Part shown: positions 27,837 through 36,693 of the stretch, piece after piece
Numbering within the stretch: position 1 is the stretch's first letter
Layout of the letters: every line of letters starts with the position of its first letter
DNA from: Betaproteobacteria bacterium HGW-Betaproteobacteria-6
GTDB lineage: Bacteria > Pseudomonadota > Gammaproteobacteria > Burkholderiales > Rhodocyclaceae
NCBI GenBank assembly: GCA_002842145.1
Contig: PHCF01000063.1
Coordinates: forward strand, 1-38,342
Direction of reading: 5' to 3'
DNA: 38,342 nucleotides
The notes under the pieces: generated by a model
The model's database searches: none
Told to the model about the DNA's origin: nothing
The model's input: only the letters and a program-made list of their open reading frames with translations
Translations under genes and position numbers: made by a program

Positions 27837-28199
27837 ATGACCGACCGTGCCACGCTGAAAGCCCTTCGCAAGCTGCTCGCCCTGGCTGCCCTCGCCGGCA
27901 GCCTGGTTGGCTGCGCCGCGCTCGACGAGAAGAAGGACAGCCCGGACGACAGCGCCCCGATGGTTGATACCACCCCCGATCGGACGGCCAGCGACATCCG
28001 GAAAATTGCCGAACTTGAGCGCCAATTGATCAAGGAGCAACGTCAGTGCCACGCCGAAAGACGCCGGCTGGACCTGTCGCTCAAGGAATCGCAGAAACAG
28101 AACGAAGAGCTGCAGAAAAAATTCGACGACCTGCAAAATAAGCTCGACGCCCTGCTCGCCATCGACCGCGACCTGCGCAGCCGCCGACGGAATCGCTGA
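27837..28199 (+). CDS. Small coiled-coil lipoprotein
   Basis: This protein of about 120 residues starts at ATG 27837. The signal sequence LLALAALAGSLVGC ends in a lipobox, LVGC. A charged, Pro/Asp-rich linker follows, then a long coiled coil (SDIRKIAELERQLIKEQRQC and the region around LKESQKQNEELQKKFDDL) with heptads to the C-terminus, which is Arg-rich. It is probably an outer-membrane-anchored scaffold or periplasmic spacer. The family is not recognised. It lies 135 bp after the chemoreceptor gene. Confidence 0.78.
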   Translation: MTDRATLKALRKLLALAALAGSLVGCAALDEKKDSPDDSAPMVDTTPDRTASDIRKIAELERQLIKEQRQCHAERRRLDLSLKESQKQNEELQKKFDDLQNKLDALLAIDRDLRSRRRNR

Positions 28200-28530
28200 T
28201 TTCGGCCCGCAGCTTGCTCAGTCACTGGTGAGCCACAGCAGCAACCTTTTCAGTTTCAGGACCACCACCGACCAGCCGGGCAGAACCGGCGGATAGCCTG
28301 ACATCCACAACGGAGCTTTGCCGCAAGCCAGACTATGGGCGAGGCCGAGGAAGGCGCCACGGATACGACAGGCCGGGCCAACTGTTCCGGCAACGAAGGC
28401 CAGACCACGCGATAAACAAAAAAATGCCGCTCGCTGATCAGGTGTTGATCACGCGAGCGGCACTGAAACGACAACCGCCAACAGGGCGGCAGCCCGTGCC
28501 GGGAGAGCGTCGTGCCCTCCCGGTCAGCGC
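28200..28530. other. 331-bp gap: terminator plus an open minus-strand stretch
   Basis: No gene is called. The right part holds the terminator of the PEP-CTERM gene. On the minus strand a frame ending at the stop 28218-28220 stays open for about 190 nt and reads like hydrophobic protein, but it has only a late ATG and no recognised homology. It may be a gene remnant or chance. Confidence 0.4.
28418..28462 (-). terminator. Rho-independent terminator of the PhoX-like gene
   Basis: On the minus strand GCCGCTCGCG pairs with a mirrored CGAGCGGC, with TGATCA inner arms, followed by ATTTTTTT. It lies about 70 nt after the stop codon at 28531. Confidence 0.85.
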
Positions 28531-29982
28531 TTACTTGGCGGCGCGGCGGCGGGCGGCGAAGCCAACCAGACCGAGGCCGGCCAGGAACATGGCGTAGCTT
28601 TCCGGCTCCGGAACAGCGGAGATCTGGATCAGGCGATCGACACCGTCAGCCGGGTGCTGGATGTTCAGGTAAGCAACGTTGGCATTGAACTTGTCGAAGT
28701 ACAGGCCGGTGATTTCCGAACCCGGGGTACCGTTGGAAACCCAGCGAGCCAGGCCTTCGCCAGCGTCGGTCAGGTCACCGTCGTGGTTCAGGTCGAGCGC
28801 GAGCCAGACGTCGTCATCGCTTGCACCGTTGCGGTCTTCGATGATGTAGATGTTGCCGGCAGCATCGATGGCCAGGTTGTCGGCATTGCGCAGACCGCCG
28901 CCGACGGCCTCACCGGTAGCCAGGTCGATGGTGCTTGAGTCGGCGAACAGCTTGACTTCGCTGGACACGGTGTCGAACAGATAGACGCGGCTGCGGCCAT
29001 CGGTCGTGTTGGCGTTGGTGTCGGAGTCGGTGGTGGCAAAGAAAATGGCTTCGTTGCCGTTGGCCAGGGTCTTGCTCTCCAGGTCCTCCGGACGGTTGTA
29101 GCCAGTGGCCGCAACCGAAGAGACGTCGGCCGTGGCGCGACCGTCGATGGTGCCGTCAGCGGCCAGAACGGACACGCCGGCAATGGCACCGCCGTTGGCA
29201 TCGCTGATGGCTACCCAGGTGGCGCCGCCGGTGATGGCCGGGCCGTTGTTGCCTTCGAACTGACCACCTGCACCGACCTTCAGTGCGAAGGTCTGGCCGG
29301 CGGCGAAGTAGTCGTTGCCGGTGGTGGCGTTCGGGTTGGCCGAGACGTACTTGTAGATCGAGCCGCCGTTCAGTTCGTCGACAAAGTACAGCGACTTCTG
29401 CTGGTCGAAGGCCAGGCCTTCATGGGAAACACGCGGGATCACGCTGCGCTGGACGAAGTCGCCGCCATTGGCAGCAGCCGTCGTGGCGTTGGTGACTTCG
29501 AACAGACGGCCCTTGGTGCTGTTCGTACCCCAGGACTCTTCGGCGGTCAGGTAGCTGCCCCACGGCGTCCAGCGCGAAGCGTCGCCCGAGGTGAAGCCCT
29601 GGGTGCCCGGCGCGACGATGGTCACGGTACGGGTGTTGTAGTTGCTGTCCTGCAGGTCGACGCGCTGGACACCACCGGTGCTCGTTTCAAACGGCATGAA
29701 CAGGTAACGGCCGGCATTCGGACCGGTTTCGTTGGCGGTGATCATGTCCCAGTTGCCGGAGGTGCTGCCCGGAACCAGCGTGTTCTGGGTCAATTTGTCG
29801 GCGATGGTGGCCTGGGTGAAGTTCGGGCTGGACAGCGTCAGCGGCGTTGCCGGTGTAGCGGTCGCGCCGGCCGAGGCGGTCAACGGGGTGATGTTGTCGA
29901 AATAGGTGTCAGCAGCGTGAGCGCCGACCGACATGGCGGCAAGGGCGCCGGCGACGGCAATGGTGAGAACCTTCTTTTGCAT
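28531..29982 (-). CDS. PhoX-like (DUF839) protein with PEP-CTERM sorting tail
   Basis: This exported protein of about 483 residues starts at ATG 29982 with CCAGGAG upstream. The signal peptide is QKKVLTIAVAGALAAMSVGA. The body has PhoX-type marks: TPWGSYLTAEESWG, HEGLAFDQQKSLYFVDE, GYNRPEDLES, NADNLAIDAAGNIYIIED and NVAYLNIQHPADG. PhoX enzymes are metal-dependent phosphatases, but activity here is unproven. The C-terminus is a classic PEP-CTERM motif (VPEPESYAMFLAGLGLVGFA, then ARRRAAK), which exosortase EpsH/XrtA recognises for surface or exopolysaccharide sorting. No exosortase is in the window. It is divergent from the efflux operon. Confidence 0.9.
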   Translation of the reverse strand: MQKKVLTIAVAGALAAMSVGAHAADTYFDNITPLTASAGATATPATPLTLSSPNFTQATIADKLTQNTLVPGSTSGNWDMITANETGPNAGRYLFMPFETSTGGVQRVDLQDSNYNTRTVTIVAPGTQGFTSGDASRWTPWGSYLTAEESWGTNSTKGRLFEVTNATTAAANGGDFVQRSVIPRVSHEGLAFDQQKSLYFVDELNGGSIYKYVSANPNATTGNDYFAAGQTFALKVGAGGQFEGNNGPAITGGATWVAISDANGGAIAGVSVLAADGTIDGRATADVSSVAATGYNRPEDLESKTLANGNEAIFFATTDSDTNANTTDGRSRVYLFDTVSSEVKLFADSSTIDLATGEAVGGGLRNADNLAIDAAGNIYIIEDRNGASDDDVWLALDLNHDGDLTDAGEGLARWVSNGTPGSEITGLYFDKFNANVAYLNIQHPADGVDRLIQISAVPEPESYAMFLAGLGLVGFAARRRAAK

Positions 29983-30300
29983 TATGTGATGCTCCTGGCT
30001 GGCGAGAGTACGAGTTAGGGTCAATTTTCAAGGGGACAGCATCCGGAGACCGGCCGGCTACGCCATACACAACCCGCGCATGCCGGCCAGGACAACCAGA
30101 TCGCTTTCCCCCTGCCCGCCCATGATGACGGTCGTTTATTACAGATAGATGTGTGTCAGGCCGGCCGACAACTAGTACTTTCGGACTAGCGGCAGGCCGG
30201 CATGACCGATTTTTGCTCTCTGTTTGGACATCCGGCAGAACTTAAGAAAGGTTTAAGCTACGTTGAATACACTGCCAACAACCTGTTACGGATGAACCCC
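29983..30300. other. 318-bp divergent intergenic region (PhoX-like / efflux)
   Basis: It holds the promoters of two divergent transcripts and a symmetric dyad (see next feature). No clear pho box or -24/-12 site could be read on either strand. CTTAAGAAAGGTTTAAGC near 30241-30258 may be part of the efflux promoter. Confidence 0.5.
30160..30201. promoter_or_regulatory. 42-bp symmetric dyad, possible operator
   Basis: Outer arms GCCGGCC (30160-30166) and GGCCGGC (30195-30201) and inner arms CTAGT (30172-30176) and ACTAG (30185-30189) share the same centre at 30180.5, with equal 5-nt spacers. Two nested inverted repeats suggest a dimer-of-dimers operator or a hairpin. Confidence 0.5.
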
Positions 30301-31383
30301 ATGTCGCGTCGATATTCCATTTTTGGCCTTTTTTTCCTGTTGACCGTAGTACCCCATCTCCAGGCTCAGGAAAGCCAGTTGACGCTGCAGCCGGCACAAC
30401 TCAAGGCGCTGGGCATCGAAACAGGCGTCGCCGGCGAGATGGCGGGCGGCCGCGCTGGCAGCTACCCGGCGCAGGTGCGCGTCCCGAACGAACAGATGCG
30501 CGTCGTTGCCGCGCCGGTTGGCGGCATGGTCGAGATGCTCGCCGTGGCGCCAGGCTCGACGGTGAAGCGTGGCCAGGTCGTCGCCCATCTGAGCAGCCAG
30601 CAGGCGCTTGAACTCCAGCGCGATGCGCTGCAAGCCGGTAGCCAGTCCGCCCTCATGCAACAAAATCTGAAACGCGACGAACAGTTGTTCGCCGAAGGCC
30701 TCATTGCCGAAAGCCGGCTGCAGGCTACCCGCGCCGCCGCCGCGCAAGCCAGCGCACAAGCCAGTGAGCGGCGTCAGGGCCTGGCTCTGGCCGGTGGCAC
30801 GGCAGGCAAGCTCGGCGGAAAATTGGCGCTGACCGCGCCGATCGACGGCGTCGTCCTCGAACAGGGCGCCCAGCTCGGCCAGCGCGTCGAAACCTCGGCG
30901 CTGATTTACCGCATCGCCAAACTCAGCCCGTTGTGGCTGGAAATCCAGGCGCCGGTCACCATCGCCGCCACGCTGCGCGAAGGCAGCCCGGTGAAGATCG
31001 CCAACAGCGAGGTGACGGGCAAGCTGATCGCCATCGGCCGCGCGGTCGATCCGGCCAGCCAGACCGTCCTGCTCCGCGCAGCGGTGGTCAAGGGGGCCGA
31101 AACGCTGCGCCCCGGCCAGGTCATCGAAGTCGAAGTCGCCACCCCGCCCGGCCAGCAGCAACAACTGCCCGCCACGGCGCTGGCCCGCAACGAGGGCAAG
31201 ACCCTGGCCTTCATCCAGACTTCCAGCGACGCCAAGGGTGTCGTCTTTACCGTCCGCCCGGTCCGCATTGTCAGCCAGGGCGGCGACAGCGTTACGGTCG
31301 ACGGCGTCAAGGCCGGTGAGCGGGTCGCCATCAAGGGCGTGTCCGGCCTCAAGGCCATGCTGACCGGTGTTGGTGCAGAATAA
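30301..31383 (+). CDS. RND efflux periplasmic adaptor (CzcB/CusB-type)
   Basis: This is the membrane-fusion subunit joining the RND pump to the outer-membrane channel. ATG 30301 gives 360 residues with a signal peptide; ATG 30292 is an alternative. The signal peptide core FGLFFLLTV is encoded by repeat copy 5. The mature protein shows the lipoyl-like half VVAAPVGGMVEMLAVAPGST, an alpha-hairpin (LELQRDALQAGSQSALMQQN) and the matching half LTAPIDGVVLEQGAQLG, then a beta-barrel. No Met-rich or His-rich metal-binding N-terminus is seen. It is the first gene of a four-gene operon; its stop overlaps the pump start by 1 nt. Confidence 0.92.
   Translation: MSRRYSIFGLFFLLTVVPHLQAQESQLTLQPAQLKALGIETGVAGEMAGGRAGSYPAQVRVPNEQMRVVAAPVGGMVEMLAVAPGSTVKRGQVVAHLSSQQALELQRDALQAGSQSALMQQNLKRDEQLFAEGLIAESRLQATRAAAAQASAQASERRQGLALAGGTAGKLGGKLALTAPIDGVVLEQGAQLGQRVETSALIYRIAKLSPLWLEIQAPVTIAATLREGSPVKIANSEVTGKLIAIGRAVDPASQTVLLRAAVVKGAETLRPGQVIEVEVATPPGQQQQLPATALARNEGKTLAFIQTSSDAKGVVFTVRPVRIVSQGGDSVTVDGVKAGERVAIKGVSGLKAMLTGVGAE
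30315..30350 (+). repeat. Dispersed repeat, copy 5 (signal peptide of the efflux adaptor)
   Basis: It reads TTCCATTTTTGGCC, TTTTTTTCCTGTTGACCG and TAGTA. It lies in the coding strand and frame, giving the residues SIFGLFFLLTVV of the signal peptide. Confidence 0.82.
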
Positions 31384-34300
31384 TGCTTGACGCCCTGATC
31401 CGTTTTTCGCTGACCCAGCGCCTGCTCGTCCTGGTCCTCACCGTCATGCTCGTCGGCGCCGGCGTCCAGGCCTTCCTCGGCCTGCCCATCGACGCCTTTC
31501 CGGATGTCTCGACGACGCAGGTCAAGATCATCCTGAAAGCCCCCGGCATGACGCCGGAAGAGGTTGAAACGCGCCTCGCCGTGCCGGTCGAGCAGGAGTT
31601 GCTCGGCATCCCGCACCAGAAGCTGCTGCGCTCGGTGTCGAAGTACGCGCTGACCGACATCACCCTCGACTTCGAGGATGGCACCGACATCTACTGGGCC
31701 CGCCAGCAGGTCGGCGAACGCCTCGCCGCGGCGATGGGCAACCTGCCGCCTGGGGCTACCGGCGGCATGGCGCCGATCACCACGCCGCTCGGCGAAATGT
31801 TCATGTTCACCATCGAGGGCGACCTGTCGCTGGCCGAAAAGCGCAATCTGCTCGACTGGGTGATCCGCCCGCAACTGCGCACCGTGCCCGGCGTCGCCGA
31901 CGTCAATAGCCTGGGTGGCGAAGTACGCACCTTCGAGGTGGTGCCCAACCCACAAAGCCTGGCCGCCCGCGGCCTGGCCCTCAAGGATCTGCAGACTGTC
32001 CTCGAAGCCAACAACCGCAACGACGGCGCCGGCCGCCTCAACGACGGCGAGGAATCGTTGCTGGTCCGCGCCGAAGGGGCGATTGCCACGGTCGACGACG
32101 TCAAAGCCATCGTTTTGCAGGCGAAAGACGGCACCGTCGTGCGCGTTGCCGACGTCGCCGATGTCCACCTCGGCGCCCTCACCCGCTACGGCGCGGTCAC
32201 CAAGAGCGGCCAGGGCGAGGCGGTGCAAGGTCTGGTTCTCGGCCTGCGTGGCGCCAATGCGCAGAGCGTGGTGGCCGGCGTCAAGGCGCGGCTGGCCGAA
32301 GTGGCGACGACCCTGCCGCCCGGCGTCACCATCGAGCCTTTCTACGACCGCAGCAATCTGGTCGGCCGCGCTGTCGGCACCGTCTCCAAGGCGCTGCTCG
32401 AAGCCATCGTCCTCGTCGTCCTGCTCCTGCTGGCCTTCCTCGGCAACCTGCGCGCCGCGCTGGTCGTCGCCCTCATGCTGCCGCTTTCGGCGCTCGCCAC
32501 CTTCATCCTGATGCGCATGTACGGACTGTCGGCCAACCTGATGAGTCTCGGCGGTCTGGCCATCGCCATCGGCATGCTGGTCGACGCCGCCGTCGTCGTC
32601 GTCGAAAACGTCGAGAGCCAGCTGGCCGACGCCCAGGAAAACCTGCCGACGCTGCACCTGATCTACCGGGCGGCGCGCGAAGTCGCCTCGCCGGTGACCT
32701 CGGGCATCATCATCATCATCATCGTCTTCCTGCCGCTGCTCACGCTGCAAGGGCTGGAGGGCAAGATGTTCGGGCCGGTGGCGCTGACCATCGTCTTCGC
32801 GCTGGCCTCGTCCCTGCTGCTGTCGCTGACCGTAGTGCCGGTGCTCGCCTCCTACCTGATCAAGCGCGGCATGCACCACGAACCATGGCTGGTCAGAAAG
32901 CTGGCAGCGATCTACGACAAGACCCTGAGCACTGCACTGGCCAACAGCCGCACCTTCATGATCGCCGCGACCATTGCGCTGGCTGCGGCGGCCGGCGCCT
33001 TCCTGCTGCTCGGCAAGAGCTTCATGCCGACCATGGATGAAGGCGACATGATCATGCAGCTCGAAAAACTGCCGTCCATCGGCCTCGACCAGACCATCGC
33101 CATCGACAGCCGCGTCCAGCAGGCCGTCCTGGCGCAGGTTCCGGAAATCAAGGCGATCGTCGCCCGCGCCGGTTCCGACGAACTCGGCCTCGATCCGATG
33201 GGCCTGAACCAGACCGATACCTTCATGGTGCTGCAGCCACGCGAAACCTGGCGTAATCCCGACCCGGCCTGGCTGGCCGACCAGTTGCGCGCCGTGATGG
33301 CCGATTTCCCCGGCATCGGCTACGCCTTCACGCAGCCGATCGACATGCGCGTCTCGGAAATGCTGACGGGCGTGCGCGGCGATCTGGCCATCAAGATTTT
33401 CGGCCCGGACCTCGCCACGCTGAACCGCCTGTCGAATGAAATCGTCGCCGCCGTCAAGAAGGTGCCGGGCGCCGAAGATACGTTCACGCTCAAGAACGAT
33501 GGCGTGCAGTACCTCAAGATCGCCGTCGACCGGCTGGCCGCCGGCCGCATGGGGCTCAACGTCGATGACATCCAGAACGATCTGAAAGCCCTGCTCGAAG
33601 GCCGTAATGTCGGCGTCGTCATCGAACAGGGGCGGCGTGTGCCGGTCATCCTGCGCGGCCCGGTCAGCCTGCTCAACTCGCCGGCCGATTTCGAAGCCCT
33701 GCGCCTCTCCGTGCCGGGCGGCGGCAGCGTGCCGCTGGCCAGCGTCGCCAGGATCGAGCGCATCGACGGGCCGGTCAAGGTCGACCGCGAAAATGCCCAG
33801 CGTTACGTCGTCGTCCAGTCCAATGTCCGCGACCGCGATCTGGTCGGCTTCGTCGACGATGCCAAGGCCGCTGTCGGCCGCGACGTCAAGCTGCCCGATG
33901 GCTACCGGCTGGCCTGGGGCGGCCAGTTCGAAAACCAGCAACGGGCAGCAGCCCGCCTCATGGTCGTCGTCCCGGTCGCGCTGGCATTGATCTTCTTCCT
34001 GCTTTTCTCGACCTTCCGCTCGGTGCGCCAGGCCTTGCTCGTCCTTTCCAACATTCCCTTTGCCATGATCGGCGGCGTGTTCGGGCTGCTTATTTCCGGC
34101 GAATACCTGTCGGTGCCCGCCTCGGTCGGATTCATCGCCCTGCTCGGCATTGCCGTTCTCAACGGCGTCGTCATGGTCACCTATTTCAACCAGTTGCTGG
34201 CCCGCGGCATGGCGGTCGGCGAAGTCGTCGTCGAAGGCGCCAAGCGCCGCCTGCGGCCGGTCATGATGACCGCCAGCATTGCCGCCTTCGGTCTCGTGCC

Positions 34301-34472
34301 CATGCTCTTCGCCACCGGCCCCGGCTCGGAAGTACAGCGCCCGCTGGCCATCGTCGTCATCGGCGGCCTGCTCACCTCGACGGCGCTGACCCTCGTCCTG
34401 CTGCCCATCCTGTTCCGCCGCTTCGGTGTCAAACCGACCGTCTCCTTTACCGAGGTCCGCCACCATGGCTGA
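31383..34472 (+). CDS. Heavy-metal efflux RND pump (CusA/CzcA family)
   Basis: This 1029-residue inner-membrane proton antiporter has twelve predicted helices and two large periplasmic loops. It opens with MLDALIRFSLTQRLLVLVL and has PIDAFPDVSTTQVKI, typical of the HME class. TM4 is GGLAIAIGMLVDAAVVVVEN, with Asp ~401 and Glu ~408 in the proton relay. The first Asp of the CzcA-type relay is Ala here, as in CusA-like pumps, so monovalent or broad metal specificity is possible. The metal cannot be named. Start overlaps the adaptor stop; end overlaps the next gene by 8 nt. Confidence 0.94.
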   Translation: MLDALIRFSLTQRLLVLVLTVMLVGAGVQAFLGLPIDAFPDVSTTQVKIILKAPGMTPEEVETRLAVPVEQELLGIPHQKLLRSVSKYALTDITLDFEDGTDIYWARQQVGERLAAAMGNLPPGATGGMAPITTPLGEMFMFTIEGDLSLAEKRNLLDWVIRPQLRTVPGVADVNSLGGEVRTFEVVPNPQSLAARGLALKDLQTVLEANNRNDGAGRLNDGEESLLVRAEGAIATVDDVKAIVLQAKDGTVVRVADVADVHLGALTRYGAVTKSGQGEAVQGLVLGLRGANAQSVVAGVKARLAEVATTLPPGVTIEPFYDRSNLVGRAVGTVSKALLEAIVLVVLLLLAFLGNLRAALVVALMLPLSALATFILMRMYGLSANLMSLGGLAIAIGMLVDAAVVVVENVESQLADAQENLPTLHLIYRAAREVASPVTSGIIIIIIVFLPLLTLQGLEGKMFGPVALTIVFALASSLLLSLTVVPVLASYLIKRGMHHEPWLVRKLAAIYDKTLSTALANSRTFMIAATIALAAAAGAFLLLGKSFMPTMDEGDMIMQLEKLPSIGLDQTIAIDSRVQQAVLAQVPEIKAIVARAGSDELGLDPMGLNQTDTFMVLQPRETWRNPDPAWLADQLRAVMADFPGIGYAFTQPIDMRVSEMLTGVRGDLAIKIFGPDLATLNRLSNEIVAAVKKVPGAEDTFTLKNDGVQYLKIAVDRLAAGRMGLNVDDIQNDLKALLEGRNVGVVIEQGRRVPVILRGPVSLLNSPADFEALRLSVPGGGSVPLASVARIERIDGPVKVDRENAQRYVVVQSNVRDRDLVGFVDDAKAAVGRDVKLPDGYRLAWGGQFENQQRAAARLMVVVPVALALIFFLLFSTFRSVRQALLVLSNIPFAMIGGVFGLLISGEYLSVPASVGFIALLGIAVLNGVVMVTYFNQLLARGMAVGEVVVEGAKRRLRPVMMTASIAAFGLVPMLFATGPGSEVQRPLAIVVIGGLLTSTALTLVLLPILFRRFGVKPTVSFTEVRHHG

Positions 34473-34767
34473 TGTCCTGCTTTCCCTGACCATGCCCAAC
34501 GACGTTGCCCAGCACGTCGAAGACCTGCTGCTCTCCCGCCCCGATCTCGTGCGCGGTTTCACGGCCAGCCTGGCCGAAGGCCATGGCGCCGTCGTCCCGC
34601 TGGTCGAACCGGCGGAACTGGTCAGCGGCCACTCGCCGCGCCAGCAGATTCGCCTGGCCGGAACGGAAGAAGCGATGCGTGCCGTGCTCGAGCTGATCAA
34701 GGCCGATCTACCCAAAGCCAATATTTTCTACTGGCTGGTGCCAATCATCGAGATGGGGCGTTTATGA
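34465..34767 (+). CDS. DUF3240 family protein
   Basis: This 100-residue cytosolic protein has ferredoxin-like beta-alpha-beta character (DVLLSLTMPNDVAQHVEDLL ... QQIRLAGTEEAMRAVLELIK ... IFYWLVPIIEMGRL). DUF3240 genes occur regularly in heavy-metal RND operons, and a PII-like sensing role has been suggested from the fold; none is established here. It overlaps both neighbours (8 nt with the pump, 4 nt ATGA with the channel), which implies tightly coupled translation. Confidence 0.88.
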   Translation: MADVLLSLTMPNDVAQHVEDLLLSRPDLVRGFTASLAEGHGAVVPLVEPAELVSGHSPRQQIRLAGTEEAMRAVLELIKADLPKANIFYWLVPIIEMGRL

Positions 34768-36041
34768 AATTTGGCCTTCTTTTCCGGTTGACCGTGGGAT
34801 TGTCCCTCGGCGGTATTGGCGGCACCGGTTTTGCTGCCGACGCCCTCGCCAACCTGCCGCCGACCGAAGTCGTCACCCGCGTTCTCCAGTCCAACCTCTC
34901 GGTGCAGGCCGCTGCGGGCCAGATTCGTGTCGAGGAAGCCAACCGCAGCCGTCTCGAAGCCGGCCATTACGAATGGAACGTCCGCCTTGGCGGCCAGCAG
35001 CGCCGGAGCAAACCGGCAGCCGGCCCGGACGAGCGTTTCAACGAATGGAATGCGGCCATCGAGCGCCCGCTGCGCCTGCCCGGCAAGGCCGGCGTCGACA
35101 GCGAAATCGGTGCTGCCGGCGTCTCGCTGGCCGAAACTGCACGTGGCGATGCGCTGCACGAAACCAGCCGCAACCTGCTCAAATCCTGGTTCGTCTGGCT
35201 CAAGGAAAGCGCCAGCGCCACCCAATGGACCGAGCAACTCGCCCTGCTCGACAAGCAGGCGAAAGCCATTGCGCGTCGCCAGCAACTCGGCGATGCGGCG
35301 CGGGTTGAGGCCATCCAGGCCGAAGCTGCCCTGGCCCAGGCCGAAGCCGCCCTGGCCCAAGCCCGGGTCCGCCAGCAAACCGCCGGCGAAGACCTGCGCC
35401 GCCGCTACCCCGGCCTGCCGGTCGTTGCCCAGAACACGATTGCCGAGCCGACGCCGATCGACGGCAACGAAGCCGAGTGGATCAACACCATCCTCGAACA
35501 CAGCCACGAACTCGAGCTCGCCCGCGGCGAAACCCGGAGGGCGCAACTTCTGGCCGGCCGCGCCAGCCGCGACCGCCTGCCCGACCCGACCTTCGGCCTG
35601 CACGTTTCCAACGAACGGGCCGGCGAGGACCAGGTGTTCGGCGCCTACATCAGCATCCCGCTGCCCGGCGGCGCCCGCCGTGCCGGCTCCGACGCGGCGC
35701 TGGCCCAGGCCGACGTGGCCGGTCGGCGCGAAGCATTGACCACGCAAAAGATCACCGCCGAAGCGGCCATGCTCTACCAGTCTGCGACGGCCGCCTTATC
35801 GACCTGGCAGGCCAGCCGCAGCGCCGCCGAACGCCTCGACCGGGCTGCCGAGATGACGGCGCGCGCCTACCAGCTCGGCGAAGGCAGCCTCAACGACCTG
35901 CTTGCCGCCCGCCGTCTGGCCAACGACGCCCGGCTGGCCGCCCGCCTGAGCCAGCTTGACGCACTGGAACTGCGCTACCGCCTGCTGCTCGACGCCCACC
36001 AATTGTGGGTCATGGACGAAGAAAAGCACCCCGGCGATTGA
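34764..36041 (+). CDS. RND efflux outer-membrane channel (TolC/CzcC family)
   Basis: This 425-residue outer-membrane factor forms the trimeric exit duct of the pump. It has long coiled-coil hairpins in two repeats (VEAIQAEAALAQAEAALAQA; ERLDRAAEMTARAYQLGEGS), as in CzcC/CusC. ATG 34764 overlaps the DUF3240 stop. The first 11 residues (MKFGLLFRLTVG) are encoded by repeat copy 6, which thus supplies the basic-hydrophobic start of the signal peptide. Cleavage is expected near GGTGFAADA. Last gene of the operon. Confidence 0.93.
   Translation: MKFGLLFRLTVGLSLGGIGGTGFAADALANLPPTEVVTRVLQSNLSVQAAAGQIRVEEANRSRLEAGHYEWNVRLGGQQRRSKPAAGPDERFNEWNAAIERPLRLPGKAGVDSEIGAAGVSLAETARGDALHETSRNLLKSWFVWLKESASATQWTEQLALLDKQAKAIARRQQLGDAARVEAIQAEAALAQAEAALAQARVRQQTAGEDLRRRYPGLPVVAQNTIAEPTPIDGNEAEWINTILEHSHELELARGETRRAQLLAGRASRDRLPDPTFGLHVSNERAGEDQVFGAYISIPLPGGARRAGSDAALAQADVAGRREALTTQKITAEAAMLYQSATAALSTWQASRSAAERLDRAAEMTARAYQLGEGSLNDLLAARRLANDARLAARLSQLDALELRYRLLLDAHQLWVMDEEKHPGD
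34766..34799 (+). repeat. Dispersed repeat, copy 6 (signal peptide of the efflux channel)
   Basis: It reads GAAATTTGGCC, TTCTTTTCCGGTTGACCG and TGGGA. It is in the coding strand and in the same reading frame as copy 5, giving KFGLLFRLTVG. Confidence 0.85.
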
Positions 36042-36099
36042 CGCTTTCCCGGCGCAGCGACGTATCATGGTCAGACTCCACACCGGATGAGGCCACACC

Positions 36100-36666
36100 A
36101 TGACACTGCATCTGCGTCCGCTCGTCAGCCTGCTCAGCGGGCTTTTCGCCATCGCTGCGGCGATGCCGGCGACGGCCTGGGAACTGGCCGGCAGCAAGCT
36201 CATCACGGTGCACACCCGGGACGGCCAGTCGATTGCCATTGGCCATGTAGACTTCACGCCCAAGGGTGAGCACAGCAGCTTCAAACTCAATCTCGATCAC
36301 GCCAAATTGAAGGATTTCTTCCTTTCCATGAAGGAATTCAAGTGTCTCGAAGGCGAGGAAATCCATTGCCACGTGCCCTACCCCTACGCCAATCCGGGCA
36401 CGGTGAGCCGCACCGACCTGCGCTGGCTGGAGCATTCGTTGCTGTTTCTCTACAAGCAGCCCAAGGATTTCGGGGCCCGGCTGTGGAATGGCCTTTACTA
36501 CGAGATGGCGCTGACTGAAAAAGGTCTCGTCGGCACGCCGCAAGCCGTCGATCTCGCCCTGATCGGCGCACCGCCGGCCGATACCTCGATCCCGCCCTAC
36601 GGCCCCGCTGAGCGCAGCGAAATTTCGCCCGGCTCGCGCTGGATTCGCAGCTTGAGCATCGAGTAG
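36100..36666 (+). CDS. Conserved exported protein, unknown (188 aa)
   Basis: This 188-residue protein has a signal peptide (residues ~8-26, SLLSGLFAIAAAMPATAWE). The mature part starts with strands (SKLITVHTRDGQSIAIGHVD), then a segment with three acidic/Cys features (KEFKCLEGEEIHCHVPYPY), whose two Cys may form a disulfide. It lies 58 bp after the efflux channel and could belong to the same transcript. No family is recognised. Confidence 0.8.
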   Translation: MTLHLRPLVSLLSGLFAIAAAMPATAWELAGSKLITVHTRDGQSIAIGHVDFTPKGEHSSFKLNLDHAKLKDFFLSMKEFKCLEGEEIHCHVPYPYANPGTVSRTDLRWLEHSLLFLYKQPKDFGARLWNGLYYEMALTEKGLVGTPQAVDLALIGAPPADTSIPPYGPAERSEISPGSRWIRSLSIE

Positions 36667-36693
36667 GCGAGGGTCAATCCGGAGCAGAAACGC

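Noticed and set aside
28218..28410. A minus-strand open stretch between the small lipoprotein and the terminator
   Set aside because: It has no early start codon, no ribosome-binding site and no recognised family; kept only as a remark in the gap entry.
32711..32730. Short ATC repeat run in the RND pump
   Set aside because: It encodes an Ile run in a membrane helix (IIIIII), ordinary for this family.
30906..34721. A very long minus-strand open frame (about 1270 codons) across the RND pump
   Set aside because: It is antisense to a well-supported pump gene. Its Arg/Asp/His/Gln-rich composition is typical of GC-rich shadow frames.
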